A stretch of DNA of 64,000 nucleotides from Gracilibacillus dipsosauri (GTDB lineage: Bacteria > Bacillota > Bacilli > Bacillales > Amphibacillaceae). Below the pieces are notes generated by a model, which was not told where the DNA came from, did not search any database, and worked only from the letters and a program-made list of their open reading frames with translations. Below, one piece after another: positions 27,449 to 38,010 of the stretch. The stretch is from the NCBI RefSeq assembly GCF_003176895.1, contig NZ_QGTD01000008.1, forward strand, positions 620,001-684,000. The letters run 5' to 3'. The position numbers and the translations under genes are program-made. Within the stretch, counting starts at the first letter, position 1. The number at the start of each line of letters is the position of its first letter.

Positions 27449-27506
27449 AGAAACACCTCCTATTTTACTTATCGGTAAAATTTAGCTTTATATAAAAAGT
27501 AATAGA

Positions 27507-27650
27507 TCAAGAGATTAGCAAGTTTTTTGAATTGATATTTAATTTATTCTTAACTCTTTCAATATATTATTGTACAGTACTTTTACCAATTTCTAATTCT
27601 TCAGCAATCTCTGCATAACTCATTAAATAAGCTTTATGCAGTATAAAACA
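27507..27650 (-). pseudogene. Remnant of a phage-type HTH (sigma-region-4 / ArpU-like) regulator
   Basis: Minus-strand reading gives LHKAYLMSYAEIAEELE then IGKSTVQ, an in-frame TAA (27567-27569), then YIERVKNKLNI. This is a typical DNA-binding helix-turn-helix of phage late-gene activators, cut by the stop and lacking its N-terminal part. In Bacillus phages such a gene often precedes the terminase small subunit, the order kept here. The HTH reading is clear; the exact family is inferred. Confidence 0.6.
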
Positions 27651-27683
27651 CTATGAAGCTCATTTTAATCAAATTACATTATC

Positions 27684-27727
27684 AAATGATGATTAATTTT
27701 TGAGGGTGTTTCGTGGGTGCTTAAAAT
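27684..27727 (+). repeat. Imperfect 44-bp repeat, copy 2
   Basis: Same element as 22734-22777, beside the glnA-end copy of the 87-bp repeat. Confidence 0.65.
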
Positions 27728-27745
27728 AAGACAATTTTAAACACA

Positions 27746-27832
27746 AAACAAAAACCCCTCAACACCAGAAGTGTCAAGGAGTTTCCTTCCTTAAAATGCG
27801 GAAATGTATTGTTCTCTTTCCCAAGGGTGAAC
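27746..27832. repeat. 87-bp direct repeat, copy B: native glnA 3' end
   Basis: Identical to 24947-25033. It includes the last 13 codons and stop of glnA (27791 onward) and the terminator beyond. This copy is continuous with the full glnA gene. Confidence 0.95.
27750..27785 (-). terminator. glnRA terminator
   Basis: Minus-strand CTCCTTGACAC pairs along its whole length with GTGTTGAGGGG (several G-T pairs), followed by TTTTTGTTTTG, directly after the glnA stop. A second copy lies at 24950-24985. Confidence 0.8.
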
Positions 27833-29122
27833 CTGTGTACGGAACATGTCCCACTCAATTTCTTTTGATTCGATAAAGTGTTCAAATAGGTGTTCACCTA
27901 ATGCTTCAATGATTACTTCGTCTTTTTTCAATTCTTCTAAAGCATCAGCTAATGTTGCAGGTAAATCTTGAATACCATTAGCTTCTCTTTCTTCTTTGTC
28001 CATAATATAAATATTGCGATCAATTGCTTTTGGTGCTTCTAGATTATTTTTAATACCATCTAAACCAGAAGCTAATAGCACAGATAAAGCTAAGTAAGGG
28101 TTCGCCGCAGGGTCTACACTACGAACTTCCACTCTTGTACTTGCACCACGGGAAGAAGGAACACGAATTAATGGACTACGATTTGATCCAGACCATGCCA
28201 CATAACAAGGTGCTTCATAGCCCGGTACTAAACGTTTATAAGAGTTTACTGTTGGGTTTGTAACCGCAGTAAAGGAAAGGGCATGCTTAATCGTACCAGC
28301 AATAAATTGATAAGCCGTTTCACTTAATTGTAATGGACCATTCTCATCTAAGAATGTATTCGTTTTTCCTTTAAACAAAGACATATTACAGTGCATACCA
28401 GATCCATTGACACCGAATAATGGTTTTGGCATAAATGTTGCATGCAAACCGTGCTTACGTGCAATGGTTTTTACTACTAACTTGAATGTTTGAATATCAT
28501 CGGCATGTTTAAGAGCATCGGAATATTTAAAGTCAATTTCATGTTGACCTGGAGCTACTTCGTGGTGAGAAGCCTCTATTTCAAATCCCATTTCTTCTAA
28601 TTCTAATACAATATCACGTCGGCAATTTTCACCTAAATCTGTTGGAGCAAGGTCAAAATAGCCACCTTTATCATTTAATTCAAGAGTAGGATCCCCTTTT
28701 TCGTCAAGCTTAAATAAGAAAAATTCAGGCTCCGTACCAATATTAAATGCGGTAAAACCTAAGTCTTCTGCAATTTTTAAATTGCGTTTCAAGTTATAAC
28801 GCGGGCAGCCAGAGAAAGGAGTACCATCAGTATTGTAAATATCACAAATAAAACGTGCTACTTTACCTTTTTCTGATGTCCAAGGGAATACAACAAATGT
28901 GTCTAAATCTGGATATAGCTTCATATCAGATTCTTCAATTCGAACAAATCCTTCAATAGAAGATCCGTCAAAGACCATTTGATTATCCAAAGCTTTGTCT
29001 AATTGGCTTAGAGGAATTTCTACATTCTTAATTGTTCCAAGTAAATCTGTAAACTGTAAACGAATAAACTTGACATTTTCTTCTGCAATTTTGCGTTTGA
29101 TCTCTTCTTTAGTTAATCCCAT
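27791..29122 (-). CDS. glnA: Glutamine synthetase, type I
   Basis: 443 residues, full length for the GSI-alpha class. It makes glutamine from glutamate, ammonia and ATP, as a cytosolic dodecamer. Seen: the [10 protein letters not shown] latch region (about 50-60), the metal/glutamate site [20 protein letters not shown], the R-V-P-S-S-R ATP/phosphate segment and the C-terminal YISAF that in Bacillus contacts GlnR. Second gene of glnR-glnA, 23 bases after glnR. Its 3' end is the source of the duplicated 87-bp repeat. Confidence 0.97.
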   Translation of the reverse strand: MGLTKEEIKRKIAEENVKFIRLQFTDLLGTIKNVEIPLSQLDKALDNQMVFDGSSIEGFVRIEESDMKLYPDLDTFVVFPWTSEKGKVARFICDIYNTDGTPFSGCPRYNLKRNLKIAEDLGFTAFNIGTEPEFFLFKLDEKGDPTLELNDKGGYFDLAPTDLGENCRRDIVLELEEMGFEIEASHHEVAPGQHEIDFKYSDALKHADDIQTFKLVVKTIARKHGLHATFMPKPLFGVNGSGMHCNMSLFKGKTNTFLDENGPLQLSETAYQFIAGTIKHALSFTAVTNPTVNSYKRLVPGYEAPCYVAWSGSNRSPLIRVPSSRGASTRVEVRSVDPAANPYLALSVLLASGLDGIKNNLEAPKAIDRNIYIMDKEEREANGIQDLPATLADALEELKKDEVIIEALGEHLFEHFIESKEIEWDMFRTQVHPWEREQYISAF

Positions 29123-29145
29123 TCATTTATTCTCTCCTTTATTGT

Positions 29146-29535
29146 TTAATGGAAGAACCTAGATAGTTCTCCCTGTCTTAACGAAGTTTTGCCCAATCTG
29201 CCCGCATCCATTAATTCTTTTTGCAGGATTTTGCGAAGTTCTTTTTCCGATAATTCTTCTTCGCTTACTTTCTTTTCTTCCGTTTTTGGCATTTCCTTGA
29301 TCAACAATACTTGTTTAATGCCAGCCAAATTAATTCCTTTTTCAATCAACTCTTTAATCTCCAATAGACGATCTACATCATTAAACGAAAAAAGACGTTG
29401 ATTACCTTCTGTGCGAGAAGGATGAATTAATTGGTGTTGCTCATAATAACGGATTTGTCTTGCTGTTAGCCCTGTCAAGGACTTTACAATTCCGATAGAA
29501 AATAAGGGCATAGAACGTCGATCGATTTCGCTCAT
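29146..29535 (-). CDS. glnR: MerR-family nitrogen repressor GlnR
   Basis: 129 residues. N-terminal MerR winged helix (about 8-75: [19 protein letters not shown], then [19 protein letters not shown]), short dimer helix, and a C-terminal tail that in the family is autoinhibitory until feedback-inhibited glutamine synthetase binds it. It represses its own operon under nitrogen excess. The ATG at 29535 follows AAAGGGGTTTATGTA. Promoter and operator are both visible upstream. Confidence 0.96.
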   Translation of the reverse strand: MSEIDRRSMPLFSIGIVKSLTGLTARQIRYYEQHQLIHPSRTEGNQRLFSFNDVDRLLEIKELIEKGINLAGIKQVLLIKEMPKTEEKKVSEEELSEKELRKILQKELMDAGRLGKTSLRQGELSRFFH

Positions 29536-29571
29536 TACATAAACCCCTTTCTATAAAATTATGATATACTT

Positions 29572-29599
29572 ATTATACATTATGCAGGTTATCTGTCAA
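29572..29599 (-). promoter_or_regulatory. glnRA promoter
   Basis: Minus-strand TTGACA (29594-29599), 16-base spacer, TATAAT (29572-29577), 36 bases before the glnR start. Confidence 0.88.
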
Positions 29600-29603
29600 G
29601 GGA

Positions 29604-29620
29604 TGTTAGAAAACCTTACA
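29604..29620. promoter_or_regulatory. GlnR/TnrA operator
   Basis: TGTTA-N7-TTACA matches the TGTNA-N7-TNACA consensus exactly. It lies 4 bases upstream of the glnRA -35 and overlaps the stop of ynbB. Confidence 0.85.
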
Positions 29621-30857
29621 TATAAAATGGTGAATCATTCTTGATGCTATAAATTGCACTTGTGACGGCTAATTTAACATGAGCATAAGTTAAGCCACCC
29701 TGAACAAAAGCAATATAAGGTGGACGAATCGGACCATCGGCAGTTAATTCCAAGCTTGCACCTTGCATAAATGTACCTGCCGCCATAATTACCTCATCTT
29801 CGTATCCAGGCATTGGTGCAGGATATGGTACTACATGTGAATTAATCGGAGACTGAGTTTGAATGGTCTGACAAAATTGAATCATCTGTTCTGCTGTATC
29901 AAACTCTACCGATTGAATGAGATCTGTTCTTTTCTCATGATAACTAGGAGAAGTACGAAAACCGTGTGAATTCAATACATAAGAAGAAAAGACAGCACCG
30001 CGAAGTGCCTCACTCACGGTATGTGGTGCTAAGAATAATCCTTGATACATTTCTTGAAGCATGCCAAGGCTTGCACCAATTTCTTTCCCGATTCCAGGTG
30101 CAGTTAAACGAAATGCAGCCATTTCCACTAATTCTTTTTTTCCTGCTACATAGCCTCCCGTTCTCGCGATCCCTCCACCTGGGTTTTTGATTAAAGAACC
30201 TGCGATGATATCTGCACCAACTTCTAGGGGTTCCTTCGTCTCTACAAATTCGCCATAGCAATTATCTACGAAAATGATCAGATCTTTTTTTATTCTCCTA
30301 AGCTCTTCGATTGCTTTTTCTATTTTTTCAATAGAAAGTGATGGTCTACTATCATATCCTTTAGAGCGTTGAATGGCGACAACCTTTGTATTTGACTGGA
30401 TAGATTTTTCTACTTCCTTCATATTAATGTCCCCATCAAGCAGTGGAACATAATCATACTCAATGCCAAAGTCTTCTAACGCCCCTCCCTTTCTATCATC
30501 TGATTTAATTACTTGTTCTAACGTATCATAGGGCTTACCTGTTATGTAAAGCAGTTGATCATTTGGGCGAAGCACACCAAATAGCGCTAATGTTATGGCA
30601 TGGGTACCGGAGGAGATTTGTGGGCGAACAAGGGCATCCTCGGCTTTGAACACCGAGGAATATACCGCTTCTAGCTTATCTCTTCCATAGTCGTCATAAC
30701 CGTAGCCAGTAGTTGGATTAAAATCACTGTCACTTACCGCTAGCTTTTGGAACGCTTCTAACACCTTCTTCTGGTTATATAATTCGTTTGCTTGTATTCT
30801 TTGCAAATATGGCTCAATTTGTTTCTCTATTTTTTTAATTTCTTCTGAAATCGTCAT
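29616..30857 (-). CDS. ynbB: PLP-dependent methionine gamma-lyase-like protein YnbB
   Basis: 413 residues of the aspartate-aminotransferase fold. The likely PLP lysine is in GSLIKNPGGG, with the glycine-rich SSGTHAI and FVDNCYGEF segments before it. The family is annotated as YnbB, methionine gamma-lyase-like or aluminium-resistance protein; its true substrate is unsettled. It overlaps the end of hflX by four bases and precedes glnR, as in B. subtilis. Confidence 0.9.
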   Translation of the reverse strand: MTISEEIKKIEKQIEPYLQRIQANELYNQKKVLEAFQKLAVSDSDFNPTTGYGYDDYGRDKLEAVYSSVFKAEDALVRPQISSGTHAITLALFGVLRPNDQLLYITGKPYDTLEQVIKSDDRKGGALEDFGIEYDYVPLLDGDINMKEVEKSIQSNTKVVAIQRSKGYDSRPSLSIEKIEKAIEELRRIKKDLIIFVDNCYGEFVETKEPLEVGADIIAGSLIKNPGGGIARTGGYVAGKKELVEMAAFRLTAPGIGKEIGASLGMLQEMYQGLFLAPHTVSEALRGAVFSSYVLNSHGFRTSPSYHEKRTDLIQSVEFDTAEQMIQFCQTIQTQSPINSHVVPYPAPMPGYEDEVIMAAGTFMQGASLELTADGPIRPPYIAFVQGGLTYAHVKLAVTSAIYSIKNDSPFYM

Positions 30858-32107
30858 TGTTGCTGGAACTCCTTTATTTCACGCATAATGGGATGGCTTT
30901 GGTCGACAAAGCCTTTCACTAAATAGCCCTCTGTTACTTCCTGATAAACCAATTCATCTATAATAGAATGCTTTTTTAAACGATTAAGTGTTCGACTTTC
31001 ACTTTCAGGAATAAGACATTGATATGGCTGCATTTGTTCGGAAAGAAATGCTTCGATTTTTTCCTTTAATTGTAATAAATCTGCCTCATTCCTCGCACTC
31101 ATTAAATAATATGGATGGCTATGTGGGATAAAATCATCCGAATCGATCAAATCTTTTTTATTATAGATGGTCAATACCGGTATTTCACTAGCTTCTAGTT
31201 CCTTTAATTGCTGTAATACCGTTTCTTCATGATCCTCTTTATCTGGTGCTGCTACATCGATAACATGTAAGATTACATCAGCTTCTTTTACCTCTTCTAA
31301 AGTCGACCGAAATGCTGCGATTAGTGATGTTGGTAAATCCTGAATAAAACCAACTGTATCTGTTAAGATTAGTTCCAATCCTTTTGGAAGTCGTAGCTTT
31401 CTTGTCAACGGATCAAGTGTTGCAAATAACTTATCTTCCTGTAATGACTCACTTCGAGTCAAGGCATTAAAAATGGTTGATTTCCCTGCGTTCGTATAAC
31501 CGACAATAGCAATTTGCAACAAGTGATTTTTCCTTCTTTTACTACGATACTGTTCCCTTTGATTGACAACTGACTTTAATTGATACTTAAGCTCATCCAT
31601 TCTCCTTTGGATATGTCTGCGATCTGTTTCTAACTTTGTTTCACCTGGACCTCTTGTTCCAATTCCAGCCCCTAGTCTCGAGAGATCGGTACCCTGACCA
31701 CGTAATCTTGGAAGCATGTACGCATATTGCGCTAATTCAACTTGCAATTTTCCTTCCCTTGTTTGCGCTCTTGCGGCGAATATATCTAGAATAAGCTGAC
31801 TTCTGTCAATAATTCGAACTTCAAGGTAATCCTGAAGATTCCGAATTTGCCCCCCAGATAACTCATGATTGGCAATCACCACATCGATTTCTTCTTCTAC
31901 ACATATAGCTTTAATTTCTTCAAGCTTTCCTTCGCCGACATATGTAGCAGGATGTGGATTGATTCGTTTTTGTGTAAGGGTATGGACAACCATACCATCA
32001 GCTGTTTTTGCTAAAGCCTTTAATTCCTCTAGTGAATAGATAAATCGGTCATTCTCGTCTTTCTCTGTCATAATTGCGATTAACAAAACTCGTTCTATTC
32101 TGATCAC
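30854..32107 (-). CDS. hflX: Ribosome-associated GTPase HflX
   Basis: 417 residues. N-terminal HflX domain with a helical GTG-rich linker (LSRLGAGIGTRGPGETKLE), then the G domain: G1 GYTNAGKST, G3 DTVGF, G4 NKKD, G5 SAR. HflX splits stalled or heat-damaged 70S ribosomes. First gene of the hflX-ynbB pair (ATGA-type overlap). The N-terminal start is taken at the ATG at 32107; ribosome site AAGTAGGTGATC. Confidence 0.95.
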   Translation of the reverse strand: MIRIERVLLIAIMTEKDENDRFIYSLEELKALAKTADGMVVHTLTQKRINPHPATYVGEGKLEEIKAICVEEEIDVVIANHELSGGQIRNLQDYLEVRIIDRSQLILDIFAARAQTREGKLQVELAQYAYMLPRLRGQGTDLSRLGAGIGTRGPGETKLETDRRHIQRRMDELKYQLKSVVNQREQYRSKRRKNHLLQIAIVGYTNAGKSTIFNALTRSESLQEDKLFATLDPLTRKLRLPKGLELILTDTVGFIQDLPTSLIAAFRSTLEEVKEADVILHVIDVAAPDKEDHEETVLQQLKELEASEIPVLTIYNKKDLIDSDDFIPHSHPYYLMSARNEADLLQLKEKIEAFLSEQMQPYQCLIPESESRTLNRLKKHSIIDELVYQEVTEGYLVKGFVDQSHPIMREIKEFQQQ

Positions 32108-32131
32108 CTACTTTTTATCACTCAAATCAAA

Positions 32132-32160
32132 TGGCGCTATTCATCATAGCGCCACTTTTT
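32132..32160. terminator. Terminator between hfq and hflX
   Basis: TGGCGCTAT (32132-32140) / ATAGCGCCA (32146-32154). The better T-run is on the plus strand; the minus side has TTTGATTT, so hfq may be only partly terminated. Confidence 0.7.
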
Positions 32161-32384
32161 TATTCCTTATCTAGTGTTACATTTTTAGCTGGAGAAAATG
32201 TAGAAATAGCATGCTTAAAAATTAACTGCTGCTTACCTTCTGTTTCAAGCAGAACAGTAAAGTTATCAAAAGCTTTTACTACTCCTCTTAATTGGAAACC
32301 ATTTGTTAAGAAGACCGTAACGGGAATGCGTTCTTTTCGTAATTGATTTAAGTATTGGTCTTGAATATTGACTGATTGAGACAT
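32160..32384 (-). CDS. hfq: RNA chaperone Hfq
   Basis: 74 residues. Sm1 region (about 8-50: [26 protein letters not shown]) and Sm2 with F-K-H-A-I-S-T-F. Forms a hexamer that binds small RNAs and mRNA A-rich tracts. AGGAGGATTTGCA precedes the ATG. Conserved order miaA-hfq. Confidence 0.97.
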   Translation of the reverse strand: MSQSVNIQDQYLNQLRKERIPVTVFLTNGFQLRGVVKAFDNFTVLLETEGKQQLIFKHAISTFSPAKNVTLDKE

Positions 32385-32422
32385 TGCAAATCCTCCTCAT
32401 TTTTCTCTATACTTTACTAATT

Positions 32423-33355
32423 CTATTTTTTTATTAGGAATCCTTCTAAATCACTTAAAATAATTCGAAAAACTTTCTCCTTCGTCTCAGGAAGTATGGA
32501 ATACCATTGTACCGGCATTTTATTTTTGAACCAAGTATATTGTCTTTTGGCAAACCTTCTAGAATTTCTTTTCAAAAGATCCAAGGCACCTTCTAGTGAT
32601 ATCTCGCCTTTATAATATGGTATCAATTCCTTATATCCGATCCCACGCATAGACTGTGTGTGTTCATATCCATTATCAAGCAATTTCTTCACTTCTTCTA
32701 AAAGGCCATCTTCTACCATCTGATCCACTCTTGCATTAATTCGATCATACAATACAGCTCGGTCCATATCTAATCCAACAATATAAGCATCATAGAGCAT
32801 CTCATTCTGATCCTGTTGGTATTCTGTCATCGTCTTGCCTGTCCGATCATATACTTCTAATGCTCTTATTAATCTTCGCTTATTATTGGGATGTATTTTC
32901 TCTGCTTGTTCAGGATCGATTTGCTTTAATCTCTCATAAACTGCTTCTATACCTTTTGTTTCGATTTCTGATTCAATTCTTTGCTGATAAATAGCATTAC
33001 GTTCTTCCTCTGCGAACTGATAGTCATAAAGTACGGATTGGATATATAAACCCGTGCCACCGGCAATAATCACGGTTTTATTACGCGCAGCAATTTCTCG
33101 AATGGATTCTCTAACTCTTTTTTGAAAATCAGCAACTGAAAAAGAGTCTGCTGGATCTAAAATGTCAATAAGATGGTGAGGAATACCAGCCATTTCCTGT
33201 TCCGTTACTTTTGCCGTACCAATATCCATTTCACGGTATACCTGCATGGAATCTCCGCTAATTATTTCTCCATTAAATTCTTTGGCAACTTTAATACTTA
33301 AAGCTGTCTTACCAACAGCAGTTGGTCCTACTACTACGATTATTTTCTGCTTCAT
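32423..33355 (-). CDS. miaA: tRNA dimethylallyltransferase MiaA
   Basis: 310 residues. P-loop GPTAVGKT (about 9-16), SGDSMQVYREMDIGTAK and the GGTGLYI segment. Adds a dimethylallyl group to A37 of tRNAs reading UNN codons; MiaB, encoded at 39.9-41.5 kb, then methylthiolates the product. It lies 72 bases after mutL and 38 bases before hfq, in one run of genes. Confidence 0.97.
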   Translation of the reverse strand: MKQKIIVVVGPTAVGKTALSIKVAKEFNGEIISGDSMQVYREMDIGTAKVTEQEMAGIPHHLIDILDPADSFSVADFQKRVRESIREIAARNKTVIIAGGTGLYIQSVLYDYQFAEEERNAIYQQRIESEIETKGIEAVYERLKQIDPEQAEKIHPNNKRRLIRALEVYDRTGKTMTEYQQDQNEMLYDAYIVGLDMDRAVLYDRINARVDQMVEDGLLEEVKKLLDNGYEHTQSMRGIGYKELIPYYKGEISLEGALDLLKRNSRRFAKRQYTWFKNKMPVQWYSILPETKEKVFRIILSDLEGFLIKK

Positions 33356-33427
33356 ACTTGCTCCCTTTCATGGGTGAACACTTCTATCATCACTAGTATA
33401 CACGATAACGATCATTTCTTCATCTTT

Positions 33428-35272
33428 TTACATAACTCGTTTAAACATTTTCTCCATTTCATATTTTGTAAATTGAATAATAATCGGTCGTCCATGAGGA
33501 CAAGTAAAAGGCTCCTCGCAAGCTCTTAAATCATCTAGTAATCTTCGCATATCTTCCAAGTTTAAATAATGATTCGCCTTTATCGATCTTTTACACGACA
33601 TGAGGATCGCTGCTTCTTCTCTTAACTTAGGAATATTTACTCTCTGATCTCGTATTAATTGATCGATAATCTCACGAATAATTTCCTCTTCTTCCCCTTT
33701 CGGAAACCAGCTAGGATAAGAACGGATAAGATACGAATGGTGGCCAAATGATTCAAAGAATAAACCTATTCTCTTTAACTCTTCCGAATATTGTTCAATA
33801 AACAGTGCTTCTTGCTGTGTAAATTCAAATGTGATTGGAACAAGTAAATCCTGCAGTTCTCGTTCTACCTCCCCAATTTTTTCACGGAAAAACTCATACT
33901 TTATCCGCTCTTGGGCTGCATGCTGATCAATGATATATAACCCTTCATCATTTTGAGCTAGAATATAGGTTCCATGATGCTGTCCGATTGGATAGAGTGT
34001 CGGTACTCGTTCCTCTATAGATTCGTTTTCTATCTCTTGTTTTTCGTCCTGTTCCAGCCAATTTTCATGAAGCAATATCTCCTCGGAAGATGTTGCGATA
34101 TTGTCATCATGTTGTTGCTCGATGTTTGGCTCTACTAAAGGACCTTCATTAATCTGAAAATTAGATGCACTATCCTCCTGAAGAGTTGGCTGTTCCTCTG
34201 TTGGCTGAGAGGATTCTTCGAAATAAAACTGTGGCTGGACCGTTTTTTCTTTTTCTACAGACTTAGGTGCACCACTTGGTATTAAGGTTTCTTGATGAAA
34301 AGCATCCTTAATCATTTGTTCAACAGCTGCAAATAGCTCTTTTTCTTTACTAAAACGCACCTCTAGTTTGGTTGGATGGACATTTACATCAATTAAGATT
34401 GGATCCATTTCGATTTGTAATACAACGATAGGCTGACGACCAATCGGAAGAAAGGTATGATATCCATTGGCAATCGCTTTTGCTAAACCAATACTACGAA
34501 CATATCTCCCATTAATTACCGTTGTAATATAATTCCTCGACGCTCGTGTTATCTCTGGTTTTGCAATATACCCTTTCACTTCATAATCCATTGTCCGCGC
34601 TCTAACTGGAATCATTTTTTTCGCTACTGAAAAACCATAAATGGCTGCAATAATTTGTAATGTGTCCCCTTTTCCGGAAGTTTGAAAAATTCTTTTACCA
34701 TTGTGTGTTAGTTCAAAACGAATATCCGGGTGGGAAAGTGCCATCCGATTAATAATATCAGTAATGTGCCCTAATTCAGTATGGACGGTTTTTAAATATT
34801 TTAACCGTGCAGGAGTATTAAAAAACAAGTCTTTTACCGTAATCTCTGTTCCTCTTCTCGCATCACTATGTCCTTCTGATTGTAGCTCTCCACCTTCCAG
34901 CTCCAGCACGGTTCCTGCCTCTTCACCTGTCGAAGTCTGAATTCGCAATCTACTAACAGCGGCAATACTTGCTAATGCTTCACCTCTAAAGCCTAATGTC
35001 TTCACATGAAAAAGGTCATTTTCATTCGTAATCTTACTTGTTGCATGTCGTAGAAAAGCATTCTTACATTGATCAGCCGGGATTCCCACTCCATCATCTG
35101 TTACTTTAATGGTTTGAAGTCCTGCTTCTTCTATATCTACTTTTATCCAGTTACTTTTGGCATCTACACTGTTCTCTACCAGTTCCTTTACGACAGAAGC
35201 TGGGCGTTCTACTACTTCTCCTGCCGCAATTTTATTGGCTAGAAAATCTGGTAGTTCCATAATTTTCATCAT
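33428..35272 (-). CDS. mutL: DNA mismatch repair protein MutL
   Basis: 614 residues. GHKL ATPase N-terminal domain ([33 protein letters not shown]), a variable acidic linker (about 340-420), and a C-terminal endonuclease domain with the metal motif [12 protein letters not shown] and the CPHGRP motif. It nicks the new strand after MutS finds a mismatch. It starts four bases after the mutS stop. An ATG at 35272 is used; a second Met follows at once. Confidence 0.97.
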   Translation of the reverse strand: MMKIMELPDFLANKIAAGEVVERPASVVKELVENSVDAKSNWIKVDIEEAGLQTIKVTDDGVGIPADQCKNAFLRHATSKITNENDLFHVKTLGFRGEALASIAAVSRLRIQTSTGEEAGTVLELEGGELQSEGHSDARRGTEITVKDLFFNTPARLKYLKTVHTELGHITDIINRMALSHPDIRFELTHNGKRIFQTSGKGDTLQIIAAIYGFSVAKKMIPVRARTMDYEVKGYIAKPEITRASRNYITTVINGRYVRSIGLAKAIANGYHTFLPIGRQPIVVLQIEMDPILIDVNVHPTKLEVRFSKEKELFAAVEQMIKDAFHQETLIPSGAPKSVEKEKTVQPQFYFEESSQPTEEQPTLQEDSASNFQINEGPLVEPNIEQQHDDNIATSSEEILLHENWLEQDEKQEIENESIEERVPTLYPIGQHHGTYILAQNDEGLYIIDQHAAQERIKYEFFREKIGEVERELQDLLVPITFEFTQQEALFIEQYSEELKRIGLFFESFGHHSYLIRSYPSWFPKGEEEEIIREIIDQLIRDQRVNIPKLREEAAILMSCKRSIKANHYLNLEDMRRLLDDLRACEEPFTCPHGRPIIIQFTKYEMEKMFKRVM

Positions 35273-35276
35273 AGAA

Positions 35277-37862
35277 TCAACCCTTTTTTACCTGTTTTTG
35301 CAATTGATATAATTGATTCATTGCTTCCATTGGTGTCATTTCTAAAATGTTTAACTTTTTTAACTTATTGACAAGTTCTGACTCTGCTTGTTTTTCTTTT
35401 TGCTTCATTGGTTTCTCTTCCACAAAGAAGCTCATCTGCTCTATATCAGATGCTTCAGAGTCTATGGAACGATGAGTCATACTGCTGTCGTTATGTTCCA
35501 ATTGCTCTAAAATGACGTTGGCTCGATTGATCAAAGAATCGGGTAAACCAGCAAGCTTAGCGACATGGATTCCATAGCTCTCATCCGCAGCACCTTGATG
35601 AATTTGATGTAGAAATACGACTTCCTCGTTAATTTCTTCTGCACGAACGTGAATATTTCTTAACCCATTGAGCTTTTCTTCTAAACTAGTTAACTCATGA
35701 TAGTGTGTAGAAAATAGGGTCTTGGCATGGATATACTCATGAATATGCTCAATAATCGCTTGAGCAATGGCCATTCCATCATACGTGCTCGTGCCTCGAC
35801 CAATTTCATCCAGTAGAATAAGACTATTGTTCGTTGCGTGTTGAACAGCATGCTTTGCCTCTAGCATCTCCACCATAAATGTACTTTGTCCAGATACAAG
35901 ATCATCTGCAGCACCAATTCTAGTGAAGATCTGATCAAATATAGTAAGCTGTGCTGATTTTGCTGGAACAAAACAGCCAACCTGTGCCATGATGATAGTG
36001 AGCGCTAATTGTCTCATATACGTACTTTTACCAGACATATTTGGCCCAGTAATTAGTAACATAAACTTATCTTCATCTAATTGAATATCATTTGGGACAA
36101 ATGCCTCTTCTTTCATGACTTTTTCTACTACAGGATGACGGCTTTCCACAAGCTTAACACTATTAGTATTTGTGAAGGTTGGGCGAACATAATTATTCTC
36201 TTCACTAACCGTTGCAAAGCATTGTAGAACATCGATTTCACTAATTCGTTCCGCTAGCTTTTGTAAGGCAGGGATATACTGTTTTACCTTCTCGCGAATT
36301 TCCAAAAATAGTTGATATTCTAGCTCAACGCTTTTTTCTTCTGCTTCTAGTATCAGTTTTTCCTTCTCTTTTAAATCATTCGTAATAAATCTTTCTGCAT
36401 TTGTTAAAGTTTGTTTTCTTTCATATCTACCTTCTGGAATAAGGTGAAGATTGGCCTTTGTTACTTCGATATAGTACCCAAATACTTTATTAAAGCCAAC
36501 CTTTAATGACTTTATATTCGTTGCTAGCTTCTCTTTTCTTTCTAGCTCTGCTATCCAGTCCTTTCCATTACGAGAGGCATCTCTATACTGATCTAGTGTA
36601 GCATGAAATCCGTCCTTTAGGATATTGCCATCTGTAATCGATAATGGTGGCTCCTCGATAATACTTTCTTCTAATAAGTTGGTTAGTTGTGGTAAGGAAT
36701 CTAACTCTTCTGCTAATTGATTTAGTGCTTTATTATCAAAATGATGTAGTAATTGTTGTATCAACGGAACATTTTTTAATGATTTTTTTAATTGAATGAG
36801 ATCACGTGCATTAACATTTCCAAAGGAAACCCTCCCTGATAGGCGCTCTAAATCATAAATAGATCTTAATGCTTCCCGTAAACCTTCTCGTTCCATAAAT
36901 TGATCATAAATACCTTCTACCATATCTAAACGGGCTTCAATCAACGTGCTTGTGAGCAATGGCCTTTCTAGCCATTTTTTTAATTTTCTTGCCCCCATTG
37001 CCGTTACTGTGCGATCAATGACCCATAACAAACTCCCGAATTTTTCTTTTCTCATCATAGAAGCGGTAATTTCCAAATTGCGTTTGGAATACATATCCAA
37101 GGTCATGTATGCTTCTAATTCAATTTCTTGTGCCTTCTTCAAATGTTCAAACGAACGTTTTTGAGTTTGAAAGAGATAATTGTATAGTGTCATACAAATA
37201 TCGTGTAGCTCTCTATTCCTTACATCCTCAATTAATATCTGCATATTATCAGGAAATTTCTCGTGACGAGGGGTAGAAAGCGTCAATTGCATTTTTTCGA
37301 TTAATTCGCGTTGATAATCCTCCTCTAGCTCCTTCTCTACAATAACCTCCTTTATCGGGCGATTAAATAATTCACTTAATACTGCTTGCCAGCCTCTGGT
37401 TATTTTCATTACGAAGGTTTCCCCTGTTGTCATGTCAGAATAAGCAAAAGCAAACGTAGATGGACCTATTTTTTCTATAGCTGCTAAATAATTATTCTCT
37501 CGGTCATTTAGCATTTTTCCTTCCATCACCGTACCAGGTGTGATCAATTGGACCACTTCCCGTTTTACTACACCTTTTGCCACTTTTGGATCCTCCACTT
37601 GCTCACAAATGGCTACCTTATAACCTTTTTCTATTAATGTTTTTATGTAATTTTCGGCAGAGTGGTACGGTACCCCACACATCGGAATTCTGTCTGCTGT
37701 TCCTCCATCTCTACTTGTTAACGTAATTTCTAGTTCTTGTGCAGCTTTCTTAGCATCTTCAAAAAACATTTCATAAAAATCGCCTAAACGAAAAAATAGA
37801 AAACTATCTTTATAGTCAGATTTTATTTTTAAATATTGCTGTATCATCGGCGTATAACCCAT
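35277..37862 (-). CDS. mutS: DNA mismatch recognition protein MutS
   Basis: 861 residues from the ATG at 37862, which has TTGGAGGAAAAATA before it; an in-frame ATG ten codons upstream has no ribosome site. Mismatch-binding domain with F-F-E-phenylalanine-Glu type region ([14 protein letters not shown]), connector, clamp, and ABC-type ATPase with Walker [10 protein letters not shown] and Walker [13 protein letters not shown]. First gene of mutS-mutL-miaA-hfq. Confidence 0.97.
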   Translation of the reverse strand: MGYTPMIQQYLKIKSDYKDSFLFFRLGDFYEMFFEDAKKAAQELEITLTSRDGGTADRIPMCGVPYHSAENYIKTLIEKGYKVAICEQVEDPKVAKGVVKREVVQLITPGTVMEGKMLNDRENNYLAAIEKIGPSTFAFAYSDMTTGETFVMKITRGWQAVLSELFNRPIKEVIVEKELEEDYQRELIEKMQLTLSTPRHEKFPDNMQILIEDVRNRELHDICMTLYNYLFQTQKRSFEHLKKAQEIELEAYMTLDMYSKRNLEITASMMRKEKFGSLLWVIDRTVTAMGARKLKKWLERPLLTSTLIEARLDMVEGIYDQFMEREGLREALRSIYDLERLSGRVSFGNVNARDLIQLKKSLKNVPLIQQLLHHFDNKALNQLAEELDSLPQLTNLLEESIIEEPPLSITDGNILKDGFHATLDQYRDASRNGKDWIAELERKEKLATNIKSLKVGFNKVFGYYIEVTKANLHLIPEGRYERKQTLTNAERFITNDLKEKEKLILEAEEKSVELEYQLFLEIREKVKQYIPALQKLAERISEIDVLQCFATVSEENNYVRPTFTNTNSVKLVESRHPVVEKVMKEEAFVPNDIQLDEDKFMLLITGPNMSGKSTYMRQLALTIIMAQVGCFVPAKSAQLTIFDQIFTRIGAADDLVSGQSTFMVEMLEAKHAVQHATNNSLILLDEIGRGTSTYDGMAIAQAIIEHIHEYIHAKTLFSTHYHELTSLEEKLNGLRNIHVRAEEINEEVVFLHQIHQGAADESYGIHVAKLAGLPDSLINRANVILEQLEHNDSSMTHRSIDSEASDIEQMSFFVEEKPMKQKEKQAESELVNKLKKLNILEMTPMEAMNQLYQLQKQVKKG

Positions 37863-38010
37863 TATTTTTCCTCCAACATTGCTATCATTCATTCCACATT
37901 ATAACACAGAATAAGAAGAGTTGAGAAAGGTTGAAGTCAAAAGCTATTACATGAAAGAAAAAGGAAGATTTGATATAGTTAAACTAGATGTTATAAAAGG
38001 AGTTGATAGA

